Shown here: piece by piece, positions 38,613 through 46,444 of the stretch | Position numbering within the stretch: position 1 is the first letter of the stretch | How the letters are laid out: each line of letters starts with the position of its first letter | NCBI RefSeq assembly: GCF_001008165.2 | Contig: NZ_CP011452.2 | Location: 124,001 to 188,000, forward strand | Length of the DNA: 64,000 nt | From: Croceibacterium atlanticum | GTDB lineage: Bacteria > Pseudomonadota > Alphaproteobacteria > Sphingomonadales > Sphingomonadaceae | Direction of reading: 5' to 3' | Notes under the pieces: model-generated | The model's database searches: none | What the model was told of the DNA's origin: nothing | What the model saw: the letters and a program-made list of their open reading frames with translations, nothing else | Translations under genes and position numbers: made by a program

Positions 38613-39554
38613 ATGGTGAATGGCGAAATTCCGGCGCGCGATTCGCGTAGGGAGCGTGGCGGCCGGATCCCCGGAACAGCGGGCCAGCCGGCCTGGTCAA
38701 TCACGCGTTGCGATCCGGCGCCCGTGCCGGTGCTGATTGCCGCCCCGCATGGCGGGCGGATCTATCCGGCCGATCTGGCCGGCCGGATGCGCAATGCCGG
38801 CACGGCCAGCCTCAGGCTGGAGGATCGCTTTACCGATTTGCTGGCGGAAGCAATCTCGCGGGAGACGGGGGCGACGCTACTGATTGCCCATGCGCCGCGC
38901 GCGATGATCGATCTCAACCGCGCGCCCGACGATATGGATTGGGACATGGTCGCCGGCGGTGCGCCGGAAGGCAGGGTTCGCCTTGCGGCCGGGCAAAGGG
39001 CGCGCAGCGGCCTCGGCCTCGTGCCCCGCCGCCTGCCGGGAATGGGCGAGCTGTGGAGGAGGCGCATGACGGCCCAAGAGCTGGATGCGCGGATAGAGCA
39101 CGTCCATCGCAGCTATCATTCGACGCTGGAATCCGCATTGGAACGGCTGCGGGATCAGTGGGGTTCGGTCCTCCTGCTCGATCTCCATTCGATGCCTCCG
39201 CTCGGCCCCAAACGAGGGCCCGACGCGGCGCCCGATTTCGTGATCGGCGACAGGTTCGGAAGTTCCTGCGATTCGGTGCTGGCGGCAATGGCTTTCGATT
39301 ATTTCACGGCTATCGGCCGGCGGGCGGCGCATAACAGGCCATATGCCGGCGGTTACGTGCTTGACCGGCATTCCGCGCCGGCCCGATCGTTCCATGCGAT
39401 GCAGATCGAGGTCTGCCGCACGGCTTATCTCGATTCGCAGATGCGTGAACCGGGCAAGGGGATGGCCGCCGTGGTGCGCGACCTGGCCGGGCTGGTGCGG
39501 CGCTTGTCCTCGGTTCTGGCCGCAGGGCGGAGCGTGCCGCAAGCCGCGGAATAG
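38613..39554 (+). CDS. N-formylglutamate amidohydrolase family protein (HutG-like)
   Basis: This 313-residue protein has the N-formylglutamate amidohydrolase fold: VPVLIAAPHGGRIYP near the start (metal-binding HGG), LEDRFTDLLAEA, LLIAHAPRAMIDLNRAPDD, VLLLDLHSMPPLG (metal-binding DLH) and NRPYAGGYVLDRH. In the Hut pathway such enzymes hydrolyse N-formylglutamate, but no other hut genes lie nearby, so the true substrate may differ. Start: ATG at 38613 is the first plausible one (a GTG follows at once); the upstream extension overlaps the promoter of the divergent cpdR gene. Confidence 0.82.
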   Translation: MVNGEIPARDSRRERGGRIPGTAGQPAWSITRCDPAPVPVLIAAPHGGRIYPADLAGRMRNAGTASLRLEDRFTDLLAEAISRETGATLLIAHAPRAMIDLNRAPDDMDWDMVAGGAPEGRVRLAAGQRARSGLGLVPRRLPGMGELWRRRMTAQELDARIEHVHRSYHSTLESALERLRDQWGSVLLLDLHSMPPLGPKRGPDAAPDFVIGDRFGSSCDSVLAAMAFDYFTAIGRRAAHNRPYAGGYVLDRHSAPARSFHAMQIEVCRTAYLDSQMREPGKGMAAVVRDLAGLVRRLSSVLAAGRSVPQAAE

Positions 39555-39576
39555 CGGCGGAGGCGGGCAAACAGCC

Positions 39577-39610
39577 AAGAAAAAACCGCCCCGTGCATTG
39601 CACGAGGCGG
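39577..39610 (-). terminator. Intrinsic terminator of the putative sRNA
   Basis: A 12-base-pair stem with one mismatch (arms 39586-39597 and 39599-39610) is followed on the minus strand by TTTTTTCTT. This is a classical Rho-independent terminator oriented with the sRNA. Confidence 0.8.
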
Positions 39611-39665
39611 CCAAGGTTCAGGGAGGAGGTACGTAGAGACGTACCTATCCGGTCGGGCCATGAGG
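39577..39665 (-). ncRNA. Putative trans-acting sRNA with anti-Shine-Dalgarno motif (suhB/mmgR-like)
   Basis: On the minus strand I see a compact RNA of about 85-90 bases. A perfect eight-pair hairpin (AGGTACGT, loop, ACGTACCT; 39627-39646) opens into a single-stranded CCTCCTCCC (39621-39629) and TGAACCTTGG, then a GC-rich hairpin with a T-tract (39577-39610). The order hairpin, CU-rich anti-Shine-Dalgarno segment, terminator is that of alphaproteobacterial sRNAs of the suhB/mmgR (alpha-r8) group. The 5' end is uncertain; a possible promoter (TTGAAC and TAAATT) would start it near 39685. It overlaps no coding sequence. Confidence 0.6.
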
Positions 39666-39712
39666 GAAGCGCCGAGCGGACGCGTGCAATTTAATCGCCA
39701 ACCGCCAATGTT

Positions 39713-39760
39713 CAAGGCCCGGCGCGCCACATCCGTGACACGCCGGGCCTTGGTGTTTTT
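39713..39760 (+). terminator. Plus-strand terminator facing the sRNA region
   Basis: A perfect 12-base-pair stem CAAGGCCCGGCG/CGCCGGGCCTTG with a 16-base loop is followed by GTGTTTTT on the plus strand. It would stop transcription from the N-formylglutamate amidohydrolase-like gene, which reads through the sRNA in antisense, and the stem may also slow minus-strand transcription after sapC. Confidence 0.75.
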
Positions 39761-39805
39761 CGCCGGACGCTGCCCGATGAAGGCAGGCCCGGATCCTATG
39801 GCAGA

Positions 39806-40612
39806 TCAGTTGGTGGCGGGGGCGGCATTCAGCGATGCATCGCCGCTATTCGCGGCACCCGGGCCTTTGCCCTGCGCGCTCTGCTTGGCAAAGACGACGC
39901 GCATCATGTCCAGCGAGAACAGATGGGCGAAGATCAGGGGCAGAAGGCCGCTTTCATTCCATTTGCGCAGCTGGTCGCCGCGGACTTCGCGCAGCTTTTC
40001 CTGGTTCACCATCTTGAAGCCGCGATAGATGAAGGGCTGATCCGGCTTGTCGTTGCGCTGGATCGAAACTTCGCCGTCCATCAGCAGTTCGTGCTTCTTC
40101 AGCTCGTCGATGAAGGCCTGGGTGCGCTGGCCGGCTTCTTCGAAGCGTTCGCAGAATTGCAGCAGGTTCTGTGTATGCTCGGTCGCCTGTTCGCCATCGA
40201 ACAGGGCGTGGCCTTCCTCGAACTCGCCCAGAAGATCGCTGGTCGGATCGAAGCACAGCGACATATTGGTGGAATTCGGGTCAAGCCGTGCCAGCAGGAA
40301 CGGATAGCGACGGATATAGGCCGGGACGTAGAAATCCTCCAGCGCCTTGCCCTCGTCGTCGAAGAAGACATTGATGCCTTCATTCAGGCCCATCAGCGCC
40401 AGCGGCACCGGGTTATCACCGGCCGAAAAGACGATCGGAAAATCGCGCTGTGCCTGGGCGAATTCGTCCACGGTCAGCGGGATGGCGTGCTGATTGCCGA
40501 CCCATCCTGCACGATCGACAGAGCGGGCATGCCACTTGGCATGATCGCGGCTGTTGAGCGGCATCAGGTCTTTGTAGAACAGGGGCAGTTGGGCTTGCGG
40601 CGCACTGGCCAT
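39806..40612 (-). CDS. SapC family protein
   Basis: This 268-residue protein matches SapC-like proteins: PLNSRDHAKWHAR, HAIPLTVDEFAQAQRDFPIVFSAGDNPVPLALMGLNEGINVF, AYIRRYPFLLARL and the closing region with YRGFKMVNQEKLREVRGDQLRKWNESGLLPLIFAHLFSLD. The family was named from a Campylobacter surface-layer-associated gene, but its role in alphaproteobacteria is unknown. No signal peptide or membrane helix is seen. The ATG at 40610-40612 lies a normal distance after GGAGAG, which decides the start over the longer frame. Confidence 0.88.
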   Translation of the reverse strand: MASAPQAQLPLFYKDLMPLNSRDHAKWHARSVDRAGWVGNQHAIPLTVDEFAQAQRDFPIVFSAGDNPVPLALMGLNEGINVFFDDEGKALEDFYVPAYIRRYPFLLARLDPNSTNMSLCFDPTSDLLGEFEEGHALFDGEQATEHTQNLLQFCERFEEAGQRTQAFIDELKKHELLMDGEVSIQRNDKPDQPFIYRGFKMVNQEKLREVRGDQLRKWNESGLLPLIFAHLFSLDMMRVVFAKQSAQGKGPGAANSGDASLNAAPATN

Positions 40613-40694
40613 TATCACTCTCCGGTTTGGCTGTAATGCGGTCGCGGGAGGAAGCCCCCGCATCGAATTCGGGGCGCTTTATCGGGGGAGCCGA

Positions 40695-42128
40695 TCACGC
40701 GCAAGGCGGGACGAGCTTCCCCGGGTTCAGCAGGCCATTCGGATCGAGCGCCTGTTTCACCGCCCGCATCATGTGCAGATGCACCGGGTCGCCCAGCCTT
40801 CCAAGTTCATCCACCTTCAACTGGCCGATGCCATGTTCGGCACTGATGGAACCGTCCCATCGCGTGACCAGATCGTGCACGAAGGCGCTGATTTTCTTGC
40901 CTTCGCCAGCTTCCCAGGTCCCGCGTTCGGAACCTGGCGGGGACAGGACGTGGAAGTGCACATTACCGTCCCCCAGATGGCCGAAAGCGATGCCGGTGCA
41001 GCCGGGGAATTTCTGTTCGACCAGCGGGACAGCTTCGGCCACGAAATCGGCCATTCGCGCAACGGGTACGGAAATATCGTGCTGCATGGCGGGGCCGAGT
41101 GCCCGTTCTGCCGGTGATATTTCATCGCGCAGGGTCCAGAATTGTTCGGCCTGCGTCTCATTTGCGGCGATGGTGGCATCTTCCACCAGGCCCGCTTCAA
41201 ACGCGCTTTCCAGCAGGTTCTGGGCCAGATCGGGCAGGGCATCGGCGCCCGCCGCGTCCGCTATCAGTTCGATCAATACGTGCCATTCGTGATCGCCCTG
41301 CAACGGGGAACGCGCATCAGGCGTGTGCTTCAGCACTGCTTCCAGGCTGTGACGGGGGAGGATTTCGAAGGCTTCGAGAGCGTCCCCGGCCATCCGGTCC
41401 GCATGAAGGAACAGCTTGCGCGTATCGCGCACATCGCCAAGGCCGATCCACAGCACGCTACGTTCCGCCACTGCGGGCAGCAGGCGGAGCGTGGCCGCGG
41501 TCACGATGCCCAGCGTCCCTTCGGACCCGATCAGCATCTGTTTCAGGTCGAAGCCGCGATTGTCCTTCTTCAGCGGAACCAGCGCGTCGAACACGCTGCC
41601 ATCCGCCAGAACCGCTTCGATCCCCAGAACCTGCGCGCGCATGGATCCGTGCCGGAGAACCTGCGATCCGCCCGCATTGGTCGCGATCAGCCCGCCAACG
41701 GTGGCGGACCCCTTGCCGCCCAGGGTCAGGGGAAAGCGCAATTGTTCCTTATCCGCCGCCTCATGCAGGGTCTGAAGGATCACGCCCGCTTCGCACACGG
41801 CCTCTTTCGCGTCGGCATCGACCCGGCGAATCGCATTCATGCGGCGAAGCGAGAGCAGGACGGCATGGCCTGTATCGTCGGGCGTGGCGCCGCCGGACAT
41901 CCCGCTGTTTCCACCCTGCGGCACAATGGGGATGCCGAACCGGGTGCACAATTTCATCAGCTGACTGACTTCCTCGGTCGAACCGGGCGAGGCGAGGGCG
42001 AGCGCCTTGCCGGTGAAGCGGCCGCGCCAGTCCGTCAGCCACGGCTGGAGCAGTTCGGGATCGGTGGTCAGCCCGCGTTCGCCCAGTGCATCCCGGGCTG
42101 CGGCGAGAAATTCCTCTGTCTGTGCCAT
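40695..42128 (-). CDS. FAD-binding oxidoreductase (GlcD / D-2-hydroxyacid dehydrogenase type)
   Basis: This 477-residue flavoprotein has the FAD_binding_4 domain (ALASPGSTEEVSQLMKLC, IPIVPQGGNSGMSGGATPD, VGGLIATNAGGSQVLRHGSMRAQVLGIEAVLADG, LIGSEGTLGIVTAATLRLLP) and the FAD-oxidase C domain (FGHLGDGNVHFHVLSP, SAEHGIGQLKVDELG). It probably oxidises a D-2-hydroxy acid such as D-lactate, glycolate or D-2-hydroxyglutarate. Without an adjacent glcE/glcF the D-2-hydroxyglutarate or D-lactate type is more likely. The start is ATG 42126-42128 (MAQTEEFLAAARDALG). Confidence 0.88.
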   Translation of the reverse strand: MAQTEEFLAAARDALGERGLTTDPELLQPWLTDWRGRFTGKALALASPGSTEEVSQLMKLCTRFGIPIVPQGGNSGMSGGATPDDTGHAVLLSLRRMNAIRRVDADAKEAVCEAGVILQTLHEAADKEQLRFPLTLGGKGSATVGGLIATNAGGSQVLRHGSMRAQVLGIEAVLADGSVFDALVPLKKDNRGFDLKQMLIGSEGTLGIVTAATLRLLPAVAERSVLWIGLGDVRDTRKLFLHADRMAGDALEAFEILPRHSLEAVLKHTPDARSPLQGDHEWHVLIELIADAAGADALPDLAQNLLESAFEAGLVEDATIAANETQAEQFWTLRDEISPAERALGPAMQHDISVPVARMADFVAEAVPLVEQKFPGCTGIAFGHLGDGNVHFHVLSPPGSERGTWEAGEGKKISAFVHDLVTRWDGSISAEHGIGQLKVDELGRLGDPVHLHMMRAVKQALDPNGLLNPGKLVPPCA

Positions 42129-42263
42129 GCTGCTGCCTTTGCCAGTCGCGGCAGAGGGTTGCAAAGGTCAATTGGCAAGTTAAGCCAGCATTCAATCGCG
42201 CGGATTAAGGAGGGCGCTGCGGGATTGCATGATGCGGTTCCGAGCAACGAAGCACTGCTCCAG

Positions 42264-42839
42264 ATGAACAGCCTTGCCGCCTTCATAGCTCCCCTGGCTC
42301 TGCTGCTGCCGATCGCTGTGTCAGACAGTGCGGCGCCGCAGACTGCGCGGCTATTGGCCGAAAAATCGCAGGCCGGGGCCGATCTGCCGCTGGCGATGCA
42401 GTCCTTGCCGGATCCGGTTCTGACCATGGAGCGCGCCCGCCGGACGCCCCGGCAGAACCAGGTGCGCATCGAACAACGCGTCATCATCCGGATTGCACCA
42501 GGCCCGGCACATGCGCGGGACCGTTTGCTGGCGGATCTGCCGCGCCGGCCGATGCCCCAGCGTTATCAGGAAGAGAAGATCCAGAACTGCGTGCCGATTT
42601 CCGCAATCGCAGGGGTACAGCCGGCTAATGAAAACCGGCTGTTATTGTTCATGCGGGATCGGCGGATCCTGTCCGCCGCGCTGGAACGGGCCTGTAATGC
42701 GCAGGATTTCTATTCCGGCTTCTATGTCGAACGGAATGATGACGGGCAACTTTGCAGCGGGCGTGACCAGTTGCAATCGCGCGCCGGTTCGGCCTGCAAG
42801 CTGAAGCAGCTTAACCGCCTGGTCGCCATTTCAAACTAG
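42264..42839 (+). CDS. Hypothetical secreted protein (191 aa)
   Basis: This 191-residue protein begins with a probable signal peptide (MNSLAAFIAPLALLLPIAVSD). The mature part contains arginine- and proline-rich stretches (RIAPGPAHARDRLLADLPRRPMPQRY), then IQNCVPISAIAGVQPANENRLLLFMRDRRILSAALERACNAQDFYSGFYVERNDDGQLC, with four cysteines that could form two disulfides. It matches a pattern I associate with conserved Sphingomonadales periplasmic proteins without known function. The long upstream frame is antisense to the FAD oxidoreductase and not part of the gene. Confidence 0.7.
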   Translation: MNSLAAFIAPLALLLPIAVSDSAAPQTARLLAEKSQAGADLPLAMQSLPDPVLTMERARRTPRQNQVRIEQRVIIRIAPGPAHARDRLLADLPRRPMPQRYQEEKIQNCVPISAIAGVQPANENRLLLFMRDRRILSAALERACNAQDFYSGFYVERNDDGQLCSGRDQLQSRAGSACKLKQLNRLVAISN

Positions 42840-42897
42840 ACTTTACGCCTGCGTTTCCTTGACTCTTGCACCCGTGAGTGCATAGGGCGCGACGATC

Positions 42898-44364
42898 ATG
42901 GCGGTACCTTATGGTGCCGTACCAGAAGCTGCGGGTTCGCCCGCTCCCGACCCGGACATTGCACACCATATGAATTTTGCCGATCTCGGCCTCTCTGACG
43001 AATTGCTGCAAGCGGTTGAAGCCGCTGGCTATACCGAGCCTACGCCGATCCAGGCGCAGGCGATCCCGCAGGTCCACATGATGAAGGATCTGATCGCAAT
43101 CGCGCAGACGGGCACGGGCAAGACGGCGAGCTTCGTGCTGCCGATGATCGACATTCTGGCCGCCGGCCGCCGCCGCGCGCGGATGCCGCGATCCCTGATC
43201 CTGGCGCCCACCCGCGAACTGGCCATGCAGGTCGCGGAAAATTTCGAGAAATACGGCGTCAATCACGATCTCAAGATGGCGTTGCTGATCGGCGGCGTGC
43301 AGATGGGCGATCAGGTCAAGGCGCTGGACGAAGGCGTGGACGTGCTGATCGCGACTCCGGGCCGGCTGATGGATCTGTTCGAGAGGGGCAAGATCCTCCT
43401 GACCGGCTGCGAATTGCTGGTGATCGACGAAGCGGATCGCATGCTCGACATGGGCTTCATCCCGGATATCGAATCCATCTGCGAAAAATTGCCGACCAAC
43501 CGGCAGACGCTGCTTTTTTCGGCGACGATGCCGGGACCGATCAAGAAGCTGGCCGACCGCTTCCTGACCAATCCGAAATATATCGAGGTTGCCCGCCCGG
43601 CGACGGCGAATATCAATATCGCCCAGTTCAAGGTGAAGGTGACGCCGCGCAAGAAGCGCGAGGCGTTGCGCCAGTTGTTGCGGACGGACGATGTGCATAC
43701 GGCGATCGTTTTCGCCAATCGCAAGACGACAGTGCGCGATCTGAACAAGAGCCTGAAGCGCCACGGTTTCGCGACAGGTGAAATCCATGGCGACATGGAT
43801 CAGTCGAGCCGCATGGCGGAACTCGCCCTGTTCAAGAGCGGGGAGATCAACATCCTCGTCGCGTCAGATGTGGCCGCGCGCGGTCTCGACGTGAAAGGCG
43901 TGAGCCATGTCTTCAATTTCGACACGCCCTGGCATCCGGACGATTACGTTCACCGGATCGGCCGCACTGGCCGGGCAGGGGCGAAGGGACGTGCCTTTAC
44001 CTTCGTGACCCCCGAAGACGCCGAAGCCATTGCCAATGTCGAAAAACTGACCGGCATCGAAATTCCCGTCTTCGAGTTCGCCGATGGCGACGGCAAGGAA
44101 CAGGAAAGCGACAAGGCGCCCGCCGAGAGCAAGCCTGTTGCGGACAAACCCAAGCGGAGCCGCAGCCGCAAGTCCGAAAGCAAGTCTGACGACACACCCC
44201 GGGCCGGAGAGAGGGCCGAGCCGAAAGCCAAGGCCGAAGCGAAGCCCAGGCGTGAAGCGCGCAAGCCGCGCCGCACGGAGCCGGCTCAGGAAGCCGCGCA
44301 ACCGGGCAAGCCGGGCGAATGGAACGGCCCGATCCCCGATTTCCTCAATATTTCAGCGGGCTGA
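42898..44364 (+). CDS. DEAD-box ATP-dependent RNA helicase (RhlE-like)
   Basis: This 488-residue helicase has all core motifs: Q motif (FADLGLSDELL, PTPIQAQAIP), Walker A AQTGTGKT, PTREL, TPGRLMD, DEAD (VIDEADRMLDMGF), SAT, and the second domain with IVFANRKTT, VASDVAARGLDV and HRIGRTGR. The C-terminal about 110 residues are a charged, disordered tail (KPKRSRSRKSESKSDD) for RNA contact. RhlE-type helicases remodel RNA in ribosome assembly and decay. The start is uncertain: ATG 42898 or ATG 42970, which gives the conserved MNFADLGLS beginning. Confidence 0.93.
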   Translation: MAVPYGAVPEAAGSPAPDPDIAHHMNFADLGLSDELLQAVEAAGYTEPTPIQAQAIPQVHMMKDLIAIAQTGTGKTASFVLPMIDILAAGRRRARMPRSLILAPTRELAMQVAENFEKYGVNHDLKMALLIGGVQMGDQVKALDEGVDVLIATPGRLMDLFERGKILLTGCELLVIDEADRMLDMGFIPDIESICEKLPTNRQTLLFSATMPGPIKKLADRFLTNPKYIEVARPATANINIAQFKVKVTPRKKREALRQLLRTDDVHTAIVFANRKTTVRDLNKSLKRHGFATGEIHGDMDQSSRMAELALFKSGEINILVASDVAARGLDVKGVSHVFNFDTPWHPDDYVHRIGRTGRAGAKGRAFTFVTPEDAEAIANVEKLTGIEIPVFEFADGDGKEQESDKAPAESKPVADKPKRSRSRKSESKSDDTPRAGERAEPKAKAEAKPRREARKPRRTEPAQEAAQPGKPGEWNGPIPDFLNISAG

Positions 44365-44620
44365 CCGCCTCCGATTGTCGCGTGAATGAAGCGGGCGCCG
44401 CAGGGCGTTCGCTGATTTCGTGTGTCTGATTCAGACGGCGCGTTGGACGGTTGGGCTGACCTGGCCGGACCGGACAGATTGCGCCCCTCCCACTAATATG
44501 GGCAGACCTCTGCCAGAGGGCGGCCCAGACCCGACCTCGCAAAGAGCTGGCTGCCGGAATCAGCTGGCGGCGCGGGAGCAGGAAAGTGCGCTTGGCGGAA
44601 ACCTGCCACTTGCGCGATCT
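44365..44620. other. Gene-free region between convergent helicase and antiporter genes
   Basis: This 256-base gap lies between the 3' ends of two convergent genes. I see no ORF with sensible protein composition, no tRNA-like or riboswitch fold, and no clear terminator with a T-tract. Confidence 0.4.
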
Positions 44621-46324
44621 TCAGATATTCGATCGTTCCTGTTCGATGATTGCGTTCGCCGTCTCATCCGGAATGCCGGTGGCAATCAGCACGGCTTCGG
44701 AAAGCTGCAGACCGGCCTCGGTCGTTTCCGGAATCGCCATTTCCGCCCCGCAATTTTTCAGGGCCCGCGCGTGGGCCGGGTCTTTCGCGCGGGCATAGAT
44801 CGGCAGATGCGGATGGGCTTTGTGCAGCGCGCTTACCACTGCTTCGGCCCCGGCGCGGCGATCCATGGTTGAAATGAAGGCGATCGCCGTGTCGATCCCT
44901 ATTTCGCGCAGGAAGCGGTCATTGCTGGCATCGCCGTAATGGATCGGCAGGCCGGCATTGCGTTCCCGCGCCACGAGATCGGCATCGCTATCTATCGCCA
45001 GATAGGGAATGCGTTGATCTTCCAGTATCTTGCCGATGGCCCGGCCGACGCGGCCAAACCCGCCGATAACCACGCGCCGGTCAGCATTCTCCGCATCCGG
45101 ACCGGCAATATCCATGGCATGTGCTGCGGAAAGTTTCTGCCCCACCCGGCGCCCCAGCGCGGCAAGCAGCGGGGCGGTGAACATGGTGACGACGACGACA
45201 AGCACGACGAATTGCGCCACGCCCACCGATATCACCCCGGCCGCCGTCCCGGCAGCCACGGCAACCAGCGCGAATTCCCCGCCTTCGCCAAGAAGTATGG
45301 AAATCTCCGCTGCAATCGCCGTGGAATGGCGGAAGATGCGTGCGAGCAGGAACAATATGGCTGCCTTCAGTGCGATCAGCCCCAATGCGGCAAGCAGCAC
45401 ATATTCGGCCTGGTCCCAGACGGCTGTAACATCGAGCTGCATGCCCACCGAAATGAAGAACAGGCCGAGCAGAAGGCCCTTGAACGGTTCGATATCGTTA
45501 TGGATCTGGTGCCGGTATTCGGTCGCCGCAAAGAGCAGGCCGGCAAGAAAGGCACCCAGCGCCATGGAAAGGCCAGCCACGGCAGTAACGGCCGAGGTTC
45601 CGATGATCAGCAGCAGGACGCAGGCCATGAACAATTCCTGGCTGCCGCTGCCGCCTGCATAGCGCAGCAGGGGGCGGACCAGGAAACGTCCGGCAAGGAA
45701 GATTGCCCCGATTACGGCGATTGCTTCCACCAGCGCAATCAGCCCGGCAACGGCACCCGTGCCGCCCTGGCTCGCGAATATGCCCACCAGGAACAATATC
45801 GGCACCACGGCGAGATCCTGCATCAACAATATGCTGAATGTCGCTCGTCCTGCTGTGGAACTCAGGCGGAGCTGTTCGGACAGCAATTGCATGACAATGG
45901 CGGTGGAAGACAGGGCCAGGCAAAGCCCGAGCAGAATGGCGGCCGGTATGTCCACACCCAGCCAATAGGCAGTGCCGCCAATGGCCACTGCGCTGACCAC
46001 AATCTGGGCGGAACCGAGCCCGAAGACATCGCGCCGCATGTTCCAGATCTGGCGGAACGACATTTCCAGCCCGATGCTGAACAGAAGGAAGATGACGCCC
46101 AGTTCGCCGATTGCCTCGATCCCTTCCGTCTCGGTGATGACGACGAGTTCGAGGCTGGGAATGAGAGAGGTAAGGCGGCCGAGCCCATAGGGGCCGATCA
46201 GCAAACCGATGCACAGGAAACCCAGCACCGGGCTGATCCGCAGCCGCCGCACCAGCGGGACGATCAGCCCGGCTGCGGCGAGGAAGATCAGAACTTCGCG
46301 CAGATAGGGTATTCCGGCGTGCAA
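44621..46324 (-). CDS. CPA2 family cation:proton antiporter with TrkA-N domain (second copy)
   Basis: This 567-residue protein has the same plan as the antiporter at 22615-24381: about 12 membrane helices, motifs GELGVIFLLFSIGLEMSFRQIWNMRR, ALSSTAIVMQLLSEQ, LSMALGAFLAGLLFAATEYRHQI and EGGEFALVAVAAG, then a TrkA-N domain (VVIGGFGRVGRAIGKIL) with PIHYGDASNDRFLREIGID. It contains GEGGEFALV, as in KefB/KefC-like exchangers. Conservation with the other copy is partial, so the pair is an older duplication or separate lineages. It sits between a helicase and uvrD and no partner gene is visible. Confidence 0.9.
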   Translation of the reverse strand: MHAGIPYLREVLIFLAAAGLIVPLVRRLRISPVLGFLCIGLLIGPYGLGRLTSLIPSLELVVITETEGIEAIGELGVIFLLFSIGLEMSFRQIWNMRRDVFGLGSAQIVVSAVAIGGTAYWLGVDIPAAILLGLCLALSSTAIVMQLLSEQLRLSSTAGRATFSILLMQDLAVVPILFLVGIFASQGGTGAVAGLIALVEAIAVIGAIFLAGRFLVRPLLRYAGGSGSQELFMACVLLLIIGTSAVTAVAGLSMALGAFLAGLLFAATEYRHQIHNDIEPFKGLLLGLFFISVGMQLDVTAVWDQAEYVLLAALGLIALKAAILFLLARIFRHSTAIAAEISILLGEGGEFALVAVAAGTAAGVISVGVAQFVVLVVVVTMFTAPLLAALGRRVGQKLSAAHAMDIAGPDAENADRRVVIGGFGRVGRAIGKILEDQRIPYLAIDSDADLVARERNAGLPIHYGDASNDRFLREIGIDTAIAFISTMDRRAGAEAVVSALHKAHPHLPIYARAKDPAHARALKNCGAEMAIPETTEAGLQLSEAVLIATGIPDETANAIIEQERSNI

Positions 46325-46419
46325 GGGCCTCTCCTGTGCGGTTTTCCGGGCGGGACATCAGCTGGCGTGGGGCTGCACCGCAGGAAACACGGGACCCGTC
46401 AGAGGATCAAGCTTCCATG

Positions 46420-46443
46420 GCTCTTTCTCCCGGCAGAAAGAGC
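46420..46443 (-). terminator. Stem-loop right after uvrD
   Basis: A perfect nine-pair stem GCTCTTTCT/AGAAAGAGC with a six-base loop lies one base beyond the uvrD stop codon. There is no T-tract on the minus strand, so it may protect the 3' end or act as a weak terminator. Confidence 0.45.
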
Positions 46444-46444
46444 T

